The notes under the pieces were generated by a model. That model saw nothing but the letters and a program-made list of their open reading frames with translations. It was not told the origin of the DNA and made no database searches. Of a DNA stretch of 64,000 nucleotides, positions 17,051 through 25,295 are shown in pieces. Position numbers and translations under genes: made by a program. The DNA is from Mucilaginibacter sp. 14171R-50. Lineage in GTDB: Bacteria > Bacteroidota > Bacteroidia > Sphingobacteriales > Sphingobacteriaceae. The stretch spans positions 2,604,001 through 2,668,000 of the forward strand of contig NZ_CP048115.1 of NCBI RefSeq assembly GCF_010093045.1. The letters are read 5' to 3'. Every line of letters begins with the position of its first letter. Position 1 is the first letter of the stretch.

Positions 17051-18601
17051 ATGAAATTAAAGCATACCTTTTTATTTACTTCTGTTATATTTTCGGGGGT
17101 TGCGTTATTATCATTAAGTACCGTGCTGGACGGTTGCAAAAGCAAAACAGACAGCCCTTACAAGCTTACCGGTGATACTATAGCCGATGGTAAGTACCTG
17201 GTAGAAAAACATTGCACAAAATGCCACGCGCTGGTTCCTGCTAATACCCTTACAAAGGATGTGTGGCGGATGCACGTACTCCCCGGGATGGCCAAATACT
17301 TAGGTATATCTACCTATGGCCCCGATTTTTTTAAGGATCCCAAGGATACCGGCGGGATATCAATAGTAAACTGGCAGGCCATTGTTGATTATTATAAGAA
17401 ACTGGCCCCTGATACCCTGCTACCGGCTAAACGGCCAGTTGCCTTTGTTAACGATTGGGCCGGCTTCACCCTGAAAAAGCCCGCGAGGGCCAATAATATA
17501 TGCTTTACCACTATGGTAGCCGCCAGCCCGGCAACCGGTAAAATTTATACCAGCGACGTTATGTCAGCACAGTTAACAGAGTGGGATGGACAGTTTACAT
17601 CCACAAAAGTTGCCGATATGCCGTCGCCCGCCGTTGATGCCAGTTTTGTTAAGGATGAACGTGGTATTGATAAAGCCATAATTTCGTGCATTGGGCGCAT
17701 GGACCTTGTTGATTTCCCTAACGGGAGAGTGTTTAATGTAAACTTATCAGGTGGTAAACAAGCGCCCGAACAAATTGCGTTAGACCTGCCGCGCCCTGTA
17801 CAAACCGTTAGCGCCGATTTTGACAAGGACGGTAAAATGGAAACGGTGATATGCGGCCAGGGAAATCTTAAAGGAGGTGTTTTTCTGCTTAAACAAGGGG
17901 CGGATAAAGCTTACAAACAATTCACCATATCTGAACGGCCAGGCGCGGTGCAGGCAGTGGCTCAGGACTTCAATAACGACGGCTACCCGGATATAATGGT
18001 GCTGTTTGGCAGCGGCGACGAAGGGTTGACCTTGTTTTTAAACGATAAAAAGGGGGGCTTTACCGACAGGGAACTGCTGCGTTTCCCGCCGGTGTACGGT
18101 TCAACCAGCTTTCAGTTGGCTGATATCGACCACGATGGGAACCTTGACCTTTTATATACCTGTGGTTATAATTTCCGCGATTCCAGGATCCTGAAACCAT
18201 ACCATGGCCTGTATATTTACAAGAACACCGGCGATCTTAACTTTAAGCAAACCTGGTTTTACCCTATCAATGGCGCTACAAAAGCCATAGCTGCTGATTT
18301 TGATAAAGACGGCGATCTGGATATTGCCACCATCGCTTTCTTTGCCGATATGAAGAATAACCCTGCCGAAGAATTTATATATTTTGAGCAGGAGAGGCCT
18401 ATGCAGTTTAAACCACATGCTGTGCCGGTGAGCAAGTACGGCCGCTGGATGACAATGGATGTAAGCGACCTTAACAAAGACGGCAAGCCCGATATTATAT
18501 TGGGCAATTACGCCAGCGGGTTTTTATTCCAGCCGAATTTCTCGCCCTCATGGGACGAGCGCCAGCCGTTTATTGTGTTGGAGAATCATATAAAAGAGTA
18601 G
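17051..18601 (+). CDS. FG-GAP/VCBS-repeat protein with one c-type heme site
   Basis: The protein has 516 residues. A probable lipoprotein signal ends at Cys29 ('STVLDGCKSK'; the Asp at -2 is unusual). A single heme motif, CTKCH (Cys55, Cys58, His59), follows in a short cytochrome-like segment up to about residue 120. The rest is a beta-propeller with calcium-type loops ('DFDKDGKMETVI', 'DFNNDGYPDIMV', 'DIDHDGNLDLLY', 'DFDKDGDLDIAT', 'DLNKDGKPDIIL'). Heme plus propeller suggests an electron-transfer or redox-sensing subunit that works with the haloperoxidase-like protein just upstream. It is convergent with the seven-heme cytochrome gene on the other strand. Confidence 0.87.
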   Translation: MKLKHTFLFTSVIFSGVALLSLSTVLDGCKSKTDSPYKLTGDTIADGKYLVEKHCTKCHALVPANTLTKDVWRMHVLPGMAKYLGISTYGPDFFKDPKDTGGISIVNWQAIVDYYKKLAPDTLLPAKRPVAFVNDWAGFTLKKPARANNICFTTMVAASPATGKIYTSDVMSAQLTEWDGQFTSTKVADMPSPAVDASFVKDERGIDKAIISCIGRMDLVDFPNGRVFNVNLSGGKQAPEQIALDLPRPVQTVSADFDKDGKMETVICGQGNLKGGVFLLKQGADKAYKQFTISERPGAVQAVAQDFNNDGYPDIMVLFGSGDEGLTLFLNDKKGGFTDRELLRFPPVYGSTSFQLADIDHDGNLDLLYTCGYNFRDSRILKPYHGLYIYKNTGDLNFKQTWFYPINGATKAIAADFDKDGDLDIATIAFFADMKNNPAEEFIYFEQERPMQFKPHAVPVSKYGRWMTMDVSDLNKDGKPDIILGNYASGFLFQPNFSPSWDERQPFIVLENHIKE

Positions 18602-18652
18602 GTACAACGTTTTTATGCCGTGTTGCTGAATTGGGTGGTAAACCTAACGCTA

Positions 18653-19867
18653 CTATTTCTTCTTTAAATAATTGGTAACCCTGGTTATTTCATCAGGATA
18701 AACCGCAATGTGGTGGGTATGTATCAGTACCGATTCGTTTTCGTTTACAATAGCTTTGGTGCCAAGGGCGGGCATGTGGCAGGCGATACACTTTGCCTGC
18801 AAAATGGTCGCGTCTATTTTGCCTGTCATTTTACAAACATTGTGGCTTTCGGCCTTATGGCAGGTTTGGCAGCGCTGAGCAAAAAGCAGGGCGTTACCGC
18901 GCTCGTTTTTATGGGTGTTATGGCAGGTATTGCAATCCATTTTGCTGCTGATGTAGCACTTGCTGGTTTTCAGCATATCCAGCTGGTCGCCGTGTACATC
19001 AAGGTGTGCCAGGTCTGTTGGCCCGGCAGACTGAGCATGTTTCTTAAAATCGGTAAGTTTATCGCCCGGCTTAAAGTCAAATATCGATCTCGGGTTTTCG
19101 GTTTTGGTGCCCGAGTGGCAGGTGCCGCAAAGGTCAACCCTTTGCTCGCGGGTCAAGGCGCTTATATTAGTAATATATTTTGCGGTTTTAATATCAGGGT
19201 TCGCCTTCTGGAAATCCACGTGTTGCCTTGCCCCGCCGTGGCATCGTTCGCAATCGATGCTTAAGATTACGGAGTTTTTTTGAAAGCCAATGGTTTCGCC
19301 CCCAAAGCTTGGTACACGGCCCGGTTCGGTTTTGGCGTACGAAGCATGGCACTCCATGCAACGAATATTTATCATCCTGTCGAAACTCGCCATAACGGTA
19401 TCATAGCCAGGGCTCATTATCCAGTGATTTTTGGTATTGTCAAATGAAACAGGAAGCTGAAATAATTCGTTATCGTTCCAATATAAATAACTTTCGCCTT
19501 TAACGCCGCCCATGGCAATATCCATACGTGCAGCTTCAGTTTTTTTACCGTTTACGTAATAGCTTTGATAAAGCCCGCTATCCGTTTTAGTCATTAACAC
19601 CTCAGAGTGACCGTTGTAAGGAAAAACATTCTCACCGTCTGCAAAGCTACCGCTTACGGTTTTGACAGATGCGGGCGAAGATGCGATGTAATGCGCCATA
19701 TGCAGGTAGCTTTTGCTGATATCCGCGTGGCAGCTTATACAGGTTTCAGGCCCGGCATAGGCTTGGCCGCGAGGATCGTGCGCTTCACTTTTGCTGAAAC
19801 ACTGCGATAAAATAACTGCCATCGGAAACAGGAAAACAAGCAGCAACAGGAATTTCCTTTTTAGCAT
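18653..19867 (-). CDS. Multiheme c-type cytochrome with seven CxxCH motifs
   Basis: The protein has 404 residues. An N-terminal hydrophobic segment ends in 'AVILSQCFSK', so it is exported and perhaps lipid-anchored at that Cys. Seven heme motifs are seen: CISCH (43-47), CMECH (170-174), CERCH (206-210), CGTCH (247-251), CNTCH (312-316), CQTCH (333-337) and CIACH (360-364), with several extra His that could be distal ligands. The layout resembles the cytochrome c554 group of periplasmic electron carriers. It is convergent with the heme FG-GAP gene, leaving 51 bases between stops, and completes a redox-rich locus beside SusCD. A shared role is an inference from position only. Confidence 0.88.
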   Translation of the reverse strand: MLKRKFLLLLVFLFPMAVILSQCFSKSEAHDPRGQAYAGPETCISCHADISKSYLHMAHYIASSPASVKTVSGSFADGENVFPYNGHSEVLMTKTDSGLYQSYYVNGKKTEAARMDIAMGGVKGESYLYWNDNELFQLPVSFDNTKNHWIMSPGYDTVMASFDRMINIRCMECHASYAKTEPGRVPSFGGETIGFQKNSVILSIDCERCHGGARQHVDFQKANPDIKTAKYITNISALTREQRVDLCGTCHSGTKTENPRSIFDFKPGDKLTDFKKHAQSAGPTDLAHLDVHGDQLDMLKTSKCYISSKMDCNTCHNTHKNERGNALLFAQRCQTCHKAESHNVCKMTGKIDATILQAKCIACHMPALGTKAIVNENESVLIHTHHIAVYPDEITRVTNYLKKK

Positions 19868-20031
19868 TAGCGGTAGATGTGCGTTGATGCGCTAATGTTA
19901 ACCAATAATCAGAAAATTACTGTTGCTTTTAGATAACCTTTTTGTTACAAAGGAAATATTTATTTAATAGTTGAATAATCCAGGTGAACTGGTAAACCTG
20001 TCACTAAGTGATCAGACTGACCCATAAGTAA

Positions 20032-20069
20032 TGTACGAAACCGTACGTAGAACTGTCCGTTATCGTACA
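20032..20069 (+). promoter_or_regulatory. Tandem upstream activator sites (GTACG-N4-CGTAC type)
   Basis: Site 1 is TGTACGAAACCGTACG (20032-20047), with a perfect GTACG/CGTAC inverted repeat. Site 2 is TGTCCGTTATCGTACA (20054-20069), the same layout with one imperfect pair. The centres are 22 bp apart, two helical turns, and site 2 lies about 50 bp upstream of the -24/-12 element. This arrangement is what an enhancer-binding sigma-54 activator needs. No such activator is encoded in the window. Confidence 0.6.
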
Positions 20070-20119
20070 CCTGTCAGTCAAAAGGTGCCTGGAAATGGAT
20101 AGGGAGGCGCTTTTTCGAC

Positions 20120-20134
20120 TGGCATCTGCTTTGC
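20120..20134 (+). promoter_or_regulatory. Sigma-54-type -24/-12 promoter of the permease gene
   Basis: TGGCATCTGCTTTGC keeps the GG and GC dinucleotides at the fixed spacing of the sigma-54 consensus TGGCAC-N5-TTGC. Predicted transcription start is near 20146, about 30 bases before the ATG at 20178. Confidence 0.65.
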
Positions 20135-20177
20135 CCGATCGCGATGGAACATTCATAAACTATTAAAACTCACCGGT

Positions 20178-22589
20178 ATGTTTAAAAATCTATTTAAAAC
20201 AGCATGGCGCAATGTGTTGCGTAACAAATCGTATACGTTTATAAATATCGTTGGTCTTGGCTCGGGCATATCTGTTTGCCTGGTCATTTTTGTACTGATA
20301 CAGTTCCATGTAAGCTTTGATAATTTTCATACCAAAAAGGATAGGATATACCGGATGTTGACGGAGTATCACCATGCCGATTCGAAAGACATTTTTTACG
20401 GAGCAGGAATAGCGCGCGGCATACCGCAAACCCTGAAAACAGATATACCCGAACTTGAAGCTTACGCTCCTATATTTCACGGTTATAACGAGCAGATACA
20501 GGTATTAAATGCTGCCGGGCAAATTGAAAAGAAGTTTAAAGAGGACGGGGTGTTTGCCACTACGCCATCCTTTTTTAAGATATTCGATTTTCCGCTGCTG
20601 TTGGGCGATGCTAATACAGCACTAAGCAACCCAAATTCGGTATTATTAACAAAAGAAACCGCCGAAAGATACTTTGGCGACTGGCGGCAGGCAATGGGTA
20701 AAACCATACGCTGGGCTAATAAGGAAGTTTTGAAAGTAACAGGTATTATGGCGCCTATTCCCAGGAATACCGATTTTCAGTTTAAGGTGCTGTTTTCGTT
20801 AGGCACCGGCCGCACCGCCGGTATGCTTACATCAAACGATTATGACAGCACCGGCGGATTTTATGGCTGCTATGTATTGGCCCCCGCCGGCATGACAGGC
20901 GCCCAGCTAACCGGCAAGCTGCAAGCGCTGATGAAAAAATACCGCTCGCCCGAAAATAAAGACAGCGAAGTGGCCCAGCCATTAAGTGAAGTGCACTTTG
21001 ATAGTAAGGTTGATAATTACTCCAATATTGCTATCACTCGGCAAATGATAAATATGCTCTGGATGATAGGGGCGTTCATACTGATAATTGCCTGTGTAAA
21101 CTTTGTTAACCTGGCTACCGCCCAGGCGGTAAACCGGGCCAAAGAGGTAGGTATACGCAAGGTGCTTGGTGGTAACCGCAGCCAGCTGCAAACCCAGTTT
21201 TTAACCGAAACTTTTGTTATCGTGCTTATATCGCTTGCACTAAGCGCGGGTATAAGCGTGCTTGCCATACCAATGATTGGTAAAATAATGGAGCTGCCAT
21301 TACAGGCTGATATGTTATTACAGGTAAAAGTGGCGGCGTTTACCCTGGTGCTTGTTGTAGTGGTAACCTTAATAGCCGGTTTTTATCCATCTATGGTATT
21401 ATCGGGCTTTAACCCCATAAATGCTTTAAAAAGCAAGCTGGCATTTAAAACGCCTAAAGGCATATCCTTAAGGCACGCGCTTGTTGTGTTCCAGTTCGTA
21501 ATAGCGCAGGGGCTTATCATTTGTACCATCATCATTGTGAAGCAAATGAACTATTTTACACATGAAAGCATGGGTTTTGAAAAGGATGCGATTGTAAACG
21601 TTCATTTTCCGTCAGATAGCGCATCCATCACCAAACTCGATTATCTAACAAATAAACTTAGGGGCATCAACGGTGTACAGCAGGTGAGCCTAAGCTCGGA
21701 CCTGCCGGCAGGCGAGGATGATAACTGGACGATGTTTACTTATGACAACGCCATTAAACAGGTTGATTTTTACTCTATTATTCAAATGGCCGACGAGCAA
21801 TACGTGCCAACATATAAGTTAAAGCTTGTGGCAGGGCGAAACGTTGCGGCTTCGGATACCGTAAGGGAGTTTTTAGTGAACGAGGCGGTTATTCAAAAGC
21901 TGGGCCTTAAAAAACCCGAAGACGCCCTAAACAAGCAAATAGCCTTAGGCACATTTGCAAAAGGGAAGATAGTAGGGGTTTTGAAGAACTTTCATAACCG
22001 GTCGTTTAAGGACGAGTACGCGCCTATGCTGATCACCACCTTAAAAAATCGATACGGGGTTAGCAATATCAAGCTATCATCGGCCAATATGAGCGCTTCT
22101 ATAAAGGGCATTGAAAAGTTGTGGAATGAAGTTTACCCCGATTACGCCTTTGAATATAAATTTATGGACGAACGCATAGCGGCATATTACAAACAGGAGA
22201 GCCAGCTGTCAAAAATATATCAAAGCTTTGCCGCCATTGCTATTTTGCTAAGCTGCCTTGGGCTATACGGGCTGGCATCGTTTATGGCTGTTCAGCGTAT
22301 AAAGGAAGTGGGTATACGCAAGGTTTTAGGATCATCAATATCGGCTATAGTATACCTGTTCTCTAAAGAGTTTGTTGTGTTAATTGGGATAGGCTTTGCC
22401 GTAGCCGCGCCAATAACCTGGTATTTAATGAATAAATGGCTGCAGGATTATACATATCGCATTAATATTCATTGGGGGATATTTGTATTGGCAGGGATAA
22501 TAGCTGTAGGTATAGCTTTAGCTACCGTTAGTTACCAACTAATAAAAGCCGCGCTGGTTAACCCGGTTAAAAGTTTGAGAAGCGAATAA
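20178..22589 (+). CDS. FtsX/MacB-type ABC transporter permease, 803 aa
   Basis: The protein has the double layout common in Bacteroidota: an N-terminal membrane helix ('YTFINIVGLGSGISVCLVIF'), a MacB-type periplasmic domain up to about 260, three helices with an FtsX core around 285-430 ('ARAKEVGIRKVLGG'-like stretch), a second periplasmic domain, and a second FtsX core at the end ('RIKEVGIRKVLGSS'). Such permeases do not translocate a substrate through the membrane but drive periplasmic work, for example efflux or lipoprotein handling. No ATPase gene is adjacent. Expression is probably under the sigma-54-type promoter in front. The function is otherwise open. Confidence 0.9.
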   Translation: MFKNLFKTAWRNVLRNKSYTFINIVGLGSGISVCLVIFVLIQFHVSFDNFHTKKDRIYRMLTEYHHADSKDIFYGAGIARGIPQTLKTDIPELEAYAPIFHGYNEQIQVLNAAGQIEKKFKEDGVFATTPSFFKIFDFPLLLGDANTALSNPNSVLLTKETAERYFGDWRQAMGKTIRWANKEVLKVTGIMAPIPRNTDFQFKVLFSLGTGRTAGMLTSNDYDSTGGFYGCYVLAPAGMTGAQLTGKLQALMKKYRSPENKDSEVAQPLSEVHFDSKVDNYSNIAITRQMINMLWMIGAFILIIACVNFVNLATAQAVNRAKEVGIRKVLGGNRSQLQTQFLTETFVIVLISLALSAGISVLAIPMIGKIMELPLQADMLLQVKVAAFTLVLVVVVTLIAGFYPSMVLSGFNPINALKSKLAFKTPKGISLRHALVVFQFVIAQGLIICTIIIVKQMNYFTHESMGFEKDAIVNVHFPSDSASITKLDYLTNKLRGINGVQQVSLSSDLPAGEDDNWTMFTYDNAIKQVDFYSIIQMADEQYVPTYKLKLVAGRNVAASDTVREFLVNEAVIQKLGLKKPEDALNKQIALGTFAKGKIVGVLKNFHNRSFKDEYAPMLITTLKNRYGVSNIKLSSANMSASIKGIEKLWNEVYPDYAFEYKFMDERIAAYYKQESQLSKIYQSFAAIAILLSCLGLYGLASFMAVQRIKEVGIRKVLGSSISAIVYLFSKEFVVLIGIGFAVAAPITWYLMNKWLQDYTYRINIHWGIFVLAGIIAVGIALATVSYQLIKAALVNPVKSLRSE

Positions 22590-22646
22590 TATAAAAAATT
22601 ATTTTACTGACTATCAGAATTTTATAAATTTAAATAGTACTATGTA

Positions 22647-22676
22647 TTGCATAATACCATGTAATGTGTATTTTTG
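22647..22676 (+). promoter_or_regulatory. Bacteroidota-type promoter for the 22706 lipoprotein
   Basis: A -33 TTG (22647-22649) and a perfect -7 TATTTTTG (22669-22676) are separated by 19 bases, the expected spacing. The start should be near 22681, giving a leader of about 25 bases that holds a TAGGAG ribosome binding site before the ATG at 22706. Confidence 0.65.
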
Positions 22677-22705
22677 ATTCATTAATTCAAACAAATAGGA
22701 GAACG

Positions 22706-23080
22706 ATGAACAAAAGAATACAAATTATTGCACTGGTATTGGTAATGCTTAGTGCTATTACAGCCTGCCTGCCTGGCAAATCAACAACCATAGTTAACAA
22801 AACCGATAACCTTACACAAAAGATAAAATACTCGGGTAAGATCGTTTTTACGTTAGACAAGACCGCCATTGAACATATCTCGGATGGCGGATACCTGGAA
22901 TTTGAGGAAAACGGTGAGGGCTTTACAGCCAGCAGCGATAGCCATGGCAAGGTGGCTTACGAGTTTAACAACGATGGTAAAGTAAACGAGCTGAACGAAG
23001 GTCAAAAGCAATTTTTAGCCCACGCGGTAAACATTATTGTTAAAGAACAGCAAAAACTAAAACCAGGAAATAACCAATAG
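22706..23080 (+). CDS. Small predicted lipoprotein, 124 aa, unknown function
   Basis: The start at 22706 follows TAGGAGAACG, and gives a lipoprotein signal ending at 'SAITAC'. An upstream ATG at 22664 is in frame but lies within the promoter. The mature part is about 100 residues, mostly beta, then an amphipathic helix ('LNEGQKQFLAHAVNIIVKEQQK'-like end). No family is recognised. Its stop codon directly abuts the stop codon of the metallo-beta-lactamase gene on the other strand. Confidence 0.7.
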   Translation: MNKRIQIIALVLVMLSAITACLPGKSTTIVNKTDNLTQKIKYSGKIVFTLDKTAIEHISDGGYLEFEENGEGFTASSDSHGKVAYEFNNDGKVNELNEGQKQFLAHAVNIIVKEQQKLKPGNNQ

Positions 23081-23806
23081 TTATTGCTTACCAATGATCT
23101 GCTGCGTGTGCCTTAATTGTTTTGTGCTGCCCTGCCACCCCTGGTGGCCGGGTATAACATAATGCGCCTCAGCGAATTTGCGGCCAACATTATCGATAGT
23201 TAGGGGCCATTGCTCAAGGTTGGCATCGCCGGTAAAGCCTTTTGTAGTGGCCTCTAAACTTTTAACCAGGCAGCCACCAAACAGGATCTTATCCTTCGGG
23301 AACCATACTACAATATTATCCCGCGTATGCCCCTCGCCCGGGAACCAGGTTTGCAGGGTTAGGCCATCAATGGTAAAGGTGGTATCGCGGGTAAAGGTGT
23401 ACTGCGGCAGTTCGTTGTTTTCTTTTTTAGCAAGCGCGTAAGTTTGTTTGCTGGTGTAGGTTTTAGTACCCTGCTTTTTCAGTACATCAAAACCGCCTAC
23501 ACAATCGTCATGGAAATGAGTGGCAATGCATACAACTATCTTTTTGTTAAAACGCCGTTTAACGCTATCTACTAGCTGCTGCGTTTGTTCATCACCCCAA
23601 GGGGTATTGATCAGGATTATACCCTTATCGGTAACCGCGAATAAACAATTGGCCGGGAAGGGCTTGTCACCATCAGGGTAGCCGTATGATACGCACACAT
23701 AAAAGTTTTTAATGAGATGCGAAATGCTGATCTTTTTAACAGGATGTTGCTGGCTAAACGCCATAACAGCGATCAACAAAAAAAGGGTTGTGAAAAAGTA
23801 TTTCAT
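23081..23806 (-). CDS. Subclass B1 metallo-beta-lactamase
   Basis: This 241-residue periplasmic zinc enzyme is predicted to hydrolyse beta-lactams. A signal peptide ends near 'AVMAFSQQ'. The full B1 zinc set is present: His97-Phe-His99-Asp-Asp101 ('THFHDDCVGG') and His160 ('GEGHTRDNIVVWFP') for site 1 and its surroundings, Cys179 ('GGCLVKS') and His221 ('VIPGHQGW') for site 2. Lys182 matches the substrate-carboxylate lysine of B1 enzymes, and 'GDANLEQWP' matches the Asn-bearing loop. The residue after Asp101, usually Arg, Lys or Ser, is Cys102. Motif wording is closest to BlaB/VIM-like enzymes. It looks like a resident chromosomal gene; no mobile element is adjacent. Confidence 0.92.
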   Translation of the reverse strand: MKYFFTTLFLLIAVMAFSQQHPVKKISISHLIKNFYVCVSYGYPDGDKPFPANCLFAVTDKGIILINTPWGDEQTQQLVDSVKRRFNKKIVVCIATHFHDDCVGGFDVLKKQGTKTYTSKQTYALAKKENNELPQYTFTRDTTFTIDGLTLQTWFPGEGHTRDNIVVWFPKDKILFGGCLVKSLEATTKGFTGDANLEQWPLTIDNVGRKFAEAHYVIPGHQGWQGSTKQLRHTQQIIGKQ

Positions 23807-23924
23807 ATAATTTTCAAGGGCATTAAATGCTGCAAAGGTATTATGCCGGTGTTTATATCGTTATAAATAATTTATTAACATTATTTGGATTAATTATAAA
23901 TAGTGCGTTCTTTTGTAACGACGA

Positions 23925-24293
23925 ATGGTTACAACTCTATCAGATTTACAAATTAATACATGGGCAGATGTGTTCAGCACAAATGCAGGCGCTGTTTATC
24001 AGTGCGATGCCGAACGTTGCTGGTATATCGACTTTGCCGGAAAAGTTGCCCGCTTTGATTACCGTTGTTTACTAAAACTAAAGAAAGCGGTTTACAATGT
24101 AGATATAGAAGCTAAGTTGTTAGAAACCACGAAAGACCCCGACGTTGAGATCATCTTTATCTGCGCCTGCGATCACTGTTACATACTTTCCCTGTTACAG
24201 ATCATCGCTTTAAAAGAGCTGCTTGAAGGCACCTTTGTAATGCTGCAGCTCAACAGCATATTGCAAGATCGCCTGTATCGTGTTGTTGGTTAG
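23925..24293 (+). CDS. Hypothetical protein, 122 aa
   Basis: This is a soluble protein with no signal peptide. It has several Cys ('CDAERCWYID', 'FICACDHCYI') and a helical C-terminal part. It lies between the metallo-beta-lactamase (divergent) and ferritin (126 bases downstream, same strand). Cys pairs near an iron-storage gene could hint at metal binding, but the family is not recognised. The ATG at 23925 is the first plausible start; a second overlapping frame (23827-24075) looks like a shadow. Confidence 0.6.
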   Translation: MVTTLSDLQINTWADVFSTNAGAVYQCDAERCWYIDFAGKVARFDYRCLLKLKKAVYNVDIEAKLLETTKDPDVEIIFICACDHCYILSLLQIIALKELLEGTFVMLQLNSILQDRLYRVVG

Positions 24294-24418
24294 TAATTTA
24301 GACTGAATTCATATTGCCTTTATTTTCGTTTCCTGCTGATCTATAGGTGTAATATTGTATTAACTAATGAAGTCGGCACGTTTGTTGCCTTGTTTAGTTA
24401 GTTCTAAATACTATCAAC

Positions 24419-24949
24419 ATGAAAGATCTTATCCGCGTACGAAGCCTTATTTCTGCAGATGTAGAAATGCTTTTAAACCAGCAAGTTAAAAAGGAAGCTT
24501 ATTCATCGGCTGTTTACCTGTCAATGGCATCGTGGTGTAACCGCAATGGGTTCGACTACTCGTCTGAATATTTTTTTAAACAGGCCGAAGAAGAACGACA
24601 GCATCAGCTTAAATTTTACAAATACATACTGGATATGGGCGGTAATGCTATATCTCCCGAGATAACCGGCATCAAGCAAGAATATAATTCGTTCCGCGAG
24701 GTGTTTGAAGAAGCCCTTGACCAGGAGATCAGCGTTACGCAATCTATAAAAAACATTTACGCCCGTTGCTTAAAAGAGCAGGATTTTGTAACAAACGAGT
24801 TTTTGAACTGGTTTCTGAAAGAGCAGCGCGAAGAAGAGTATAAAGCCCGCCGTGCTTTAGAGTTGTTTGATGTTATTGGCGAAGAAGGCACCGGCAGGTG
24901 GCAGATTGATAAACACGTGGGCGACATAAAGTACGATAGCGAGGCCTAA
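24419..24949 (+). CDS. ftnA: Ferritin
   Basis: This 176-residue cytoplasmic iron-storage protein forms a four-helix bundle that should assemble into a 24-mer cage and oxidise Fe(II). Ferroxidase-type residues are visible: Glu26 in helix A ('KKEAYSSAVYLSM'), and Glu59 with His62 in helix B ('QAEEERQHQLKFY'). Helix C and D carry further Glu ('EEALDQEISVTQSI', 'WFLKEQREEEYKARRAL'). There is no heme-ligand Met of bacterioferritin, so ferritin is the better name. Its stop codon overlaps by four bases the stop of the ferredoxin-like gene on the other strand. Confidence 0.92.
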   Translation: MKDLIRVRSLISADVEMLLNQQVKKEAYSSAVYLSMASWCNRNGFDYSSEYFFKQAEEERQHQLKFYKYILDMGGNAISPEITGIKQEYNSFREVFEEALDQEISVTQSIKNIYARCLKEQDFVTNEFLNWFLKEQREEEYKARRALELFDVIGEEGTGRWQIDKHVGDIKYDSEA

Positions 24950-25200
24950 TCTTTAGCTAATAAAAGCTTTAAAACATCCTTCTCCGAATATTCTTTTAAC
25001 CAGATATTGCCGGGAGACATCGTACAGACCGGTGCGTAATCACACCGGTCTGTACATTCTATACGTATCACTTCAATATCCTGGTCACTGTGTTTGGCAA
25101 ACTTACGGGCCGTTTTATACATATCCTTGCCGCCCCGTTTACCGCACTTACTGCCTGTACACACAAACAGCACTTTATCCGGTACAGTGAATTTTCCCAT
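24946..25200 (-). CDS. Thioredoxin-like [2Fe-2S] ferredoxin domain protein
   Basis: The start is chosen at 25200 ('MGKFTVPDK'); the longer frame to 25230 adds ten atypical residues. The 84-residue product has the cluster ligands of thioredoxin-like ferredoxins: Cys14-x4-Cys19 ('VCTGSKCGKRGG') and Cys49-x3-Cys53 ('ECTDRCDYAP'), with one more Cys at 59. It should be a small soluble electron carrier. Tail-to-tail overlap with ferritin suggests a link to iron release or storage, which is an inference. Confidence 0.85.
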   Translation of the reverse strand: MGKFTVPDKVLFVCTGSKCGKRGGKDMYKTARKFAKHSDQDIEVIRIECTDRCDYAPVCTMSPGNIWLKEYSEKDVLKLLLAKD

Positions 25201-25240
25201 CGCCAAACATCTTTTTATTAGTAAATACAAATATCAGGTT

Positions 25241-25248
25241 TATTTTTG
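25241..25248 (+). promoter_or_regulatory. Possible -7 box (TATTTTTG) for the VOC gene
   Basis: This is a perfect TAnnTTTG box about 47 bases before the ATG at 25296. No TTTG is seen at the expected -33 position, so support is partial. Confidence 0.35.
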
Positions 25249-25295
25249 ATACAAGTTATTATAACACAAGCATGAACCAATTAATCTAAGAACTG

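Larger units (their letters stand above)
19868..20177. other. 310-bp divergent promoter region with sigma-54-type control signals
   Basis: This gap separates the cytochrome gene (leftward) from the FtsX-type permease (rightward). It contains the tandem palindromes and -24/-12 element listed separately. No open frame of note is inside. No clear promoter for the cytochrome gene was found. Confidence 0.6.

Noticed and set aside
18710..19264. 184-residue frame on the plus strand opposite the seven-heme cytochrome
   Set aside because: The minus frame has seven CxxCH motifs and a signal peptide; the plus frame has no family features.
22664..22705. Upstream ATG for the 124-residue lipoprotein
   Set aside because: It lies within the -7 box region and before the expected transcription start, and would bury the signal peptide.
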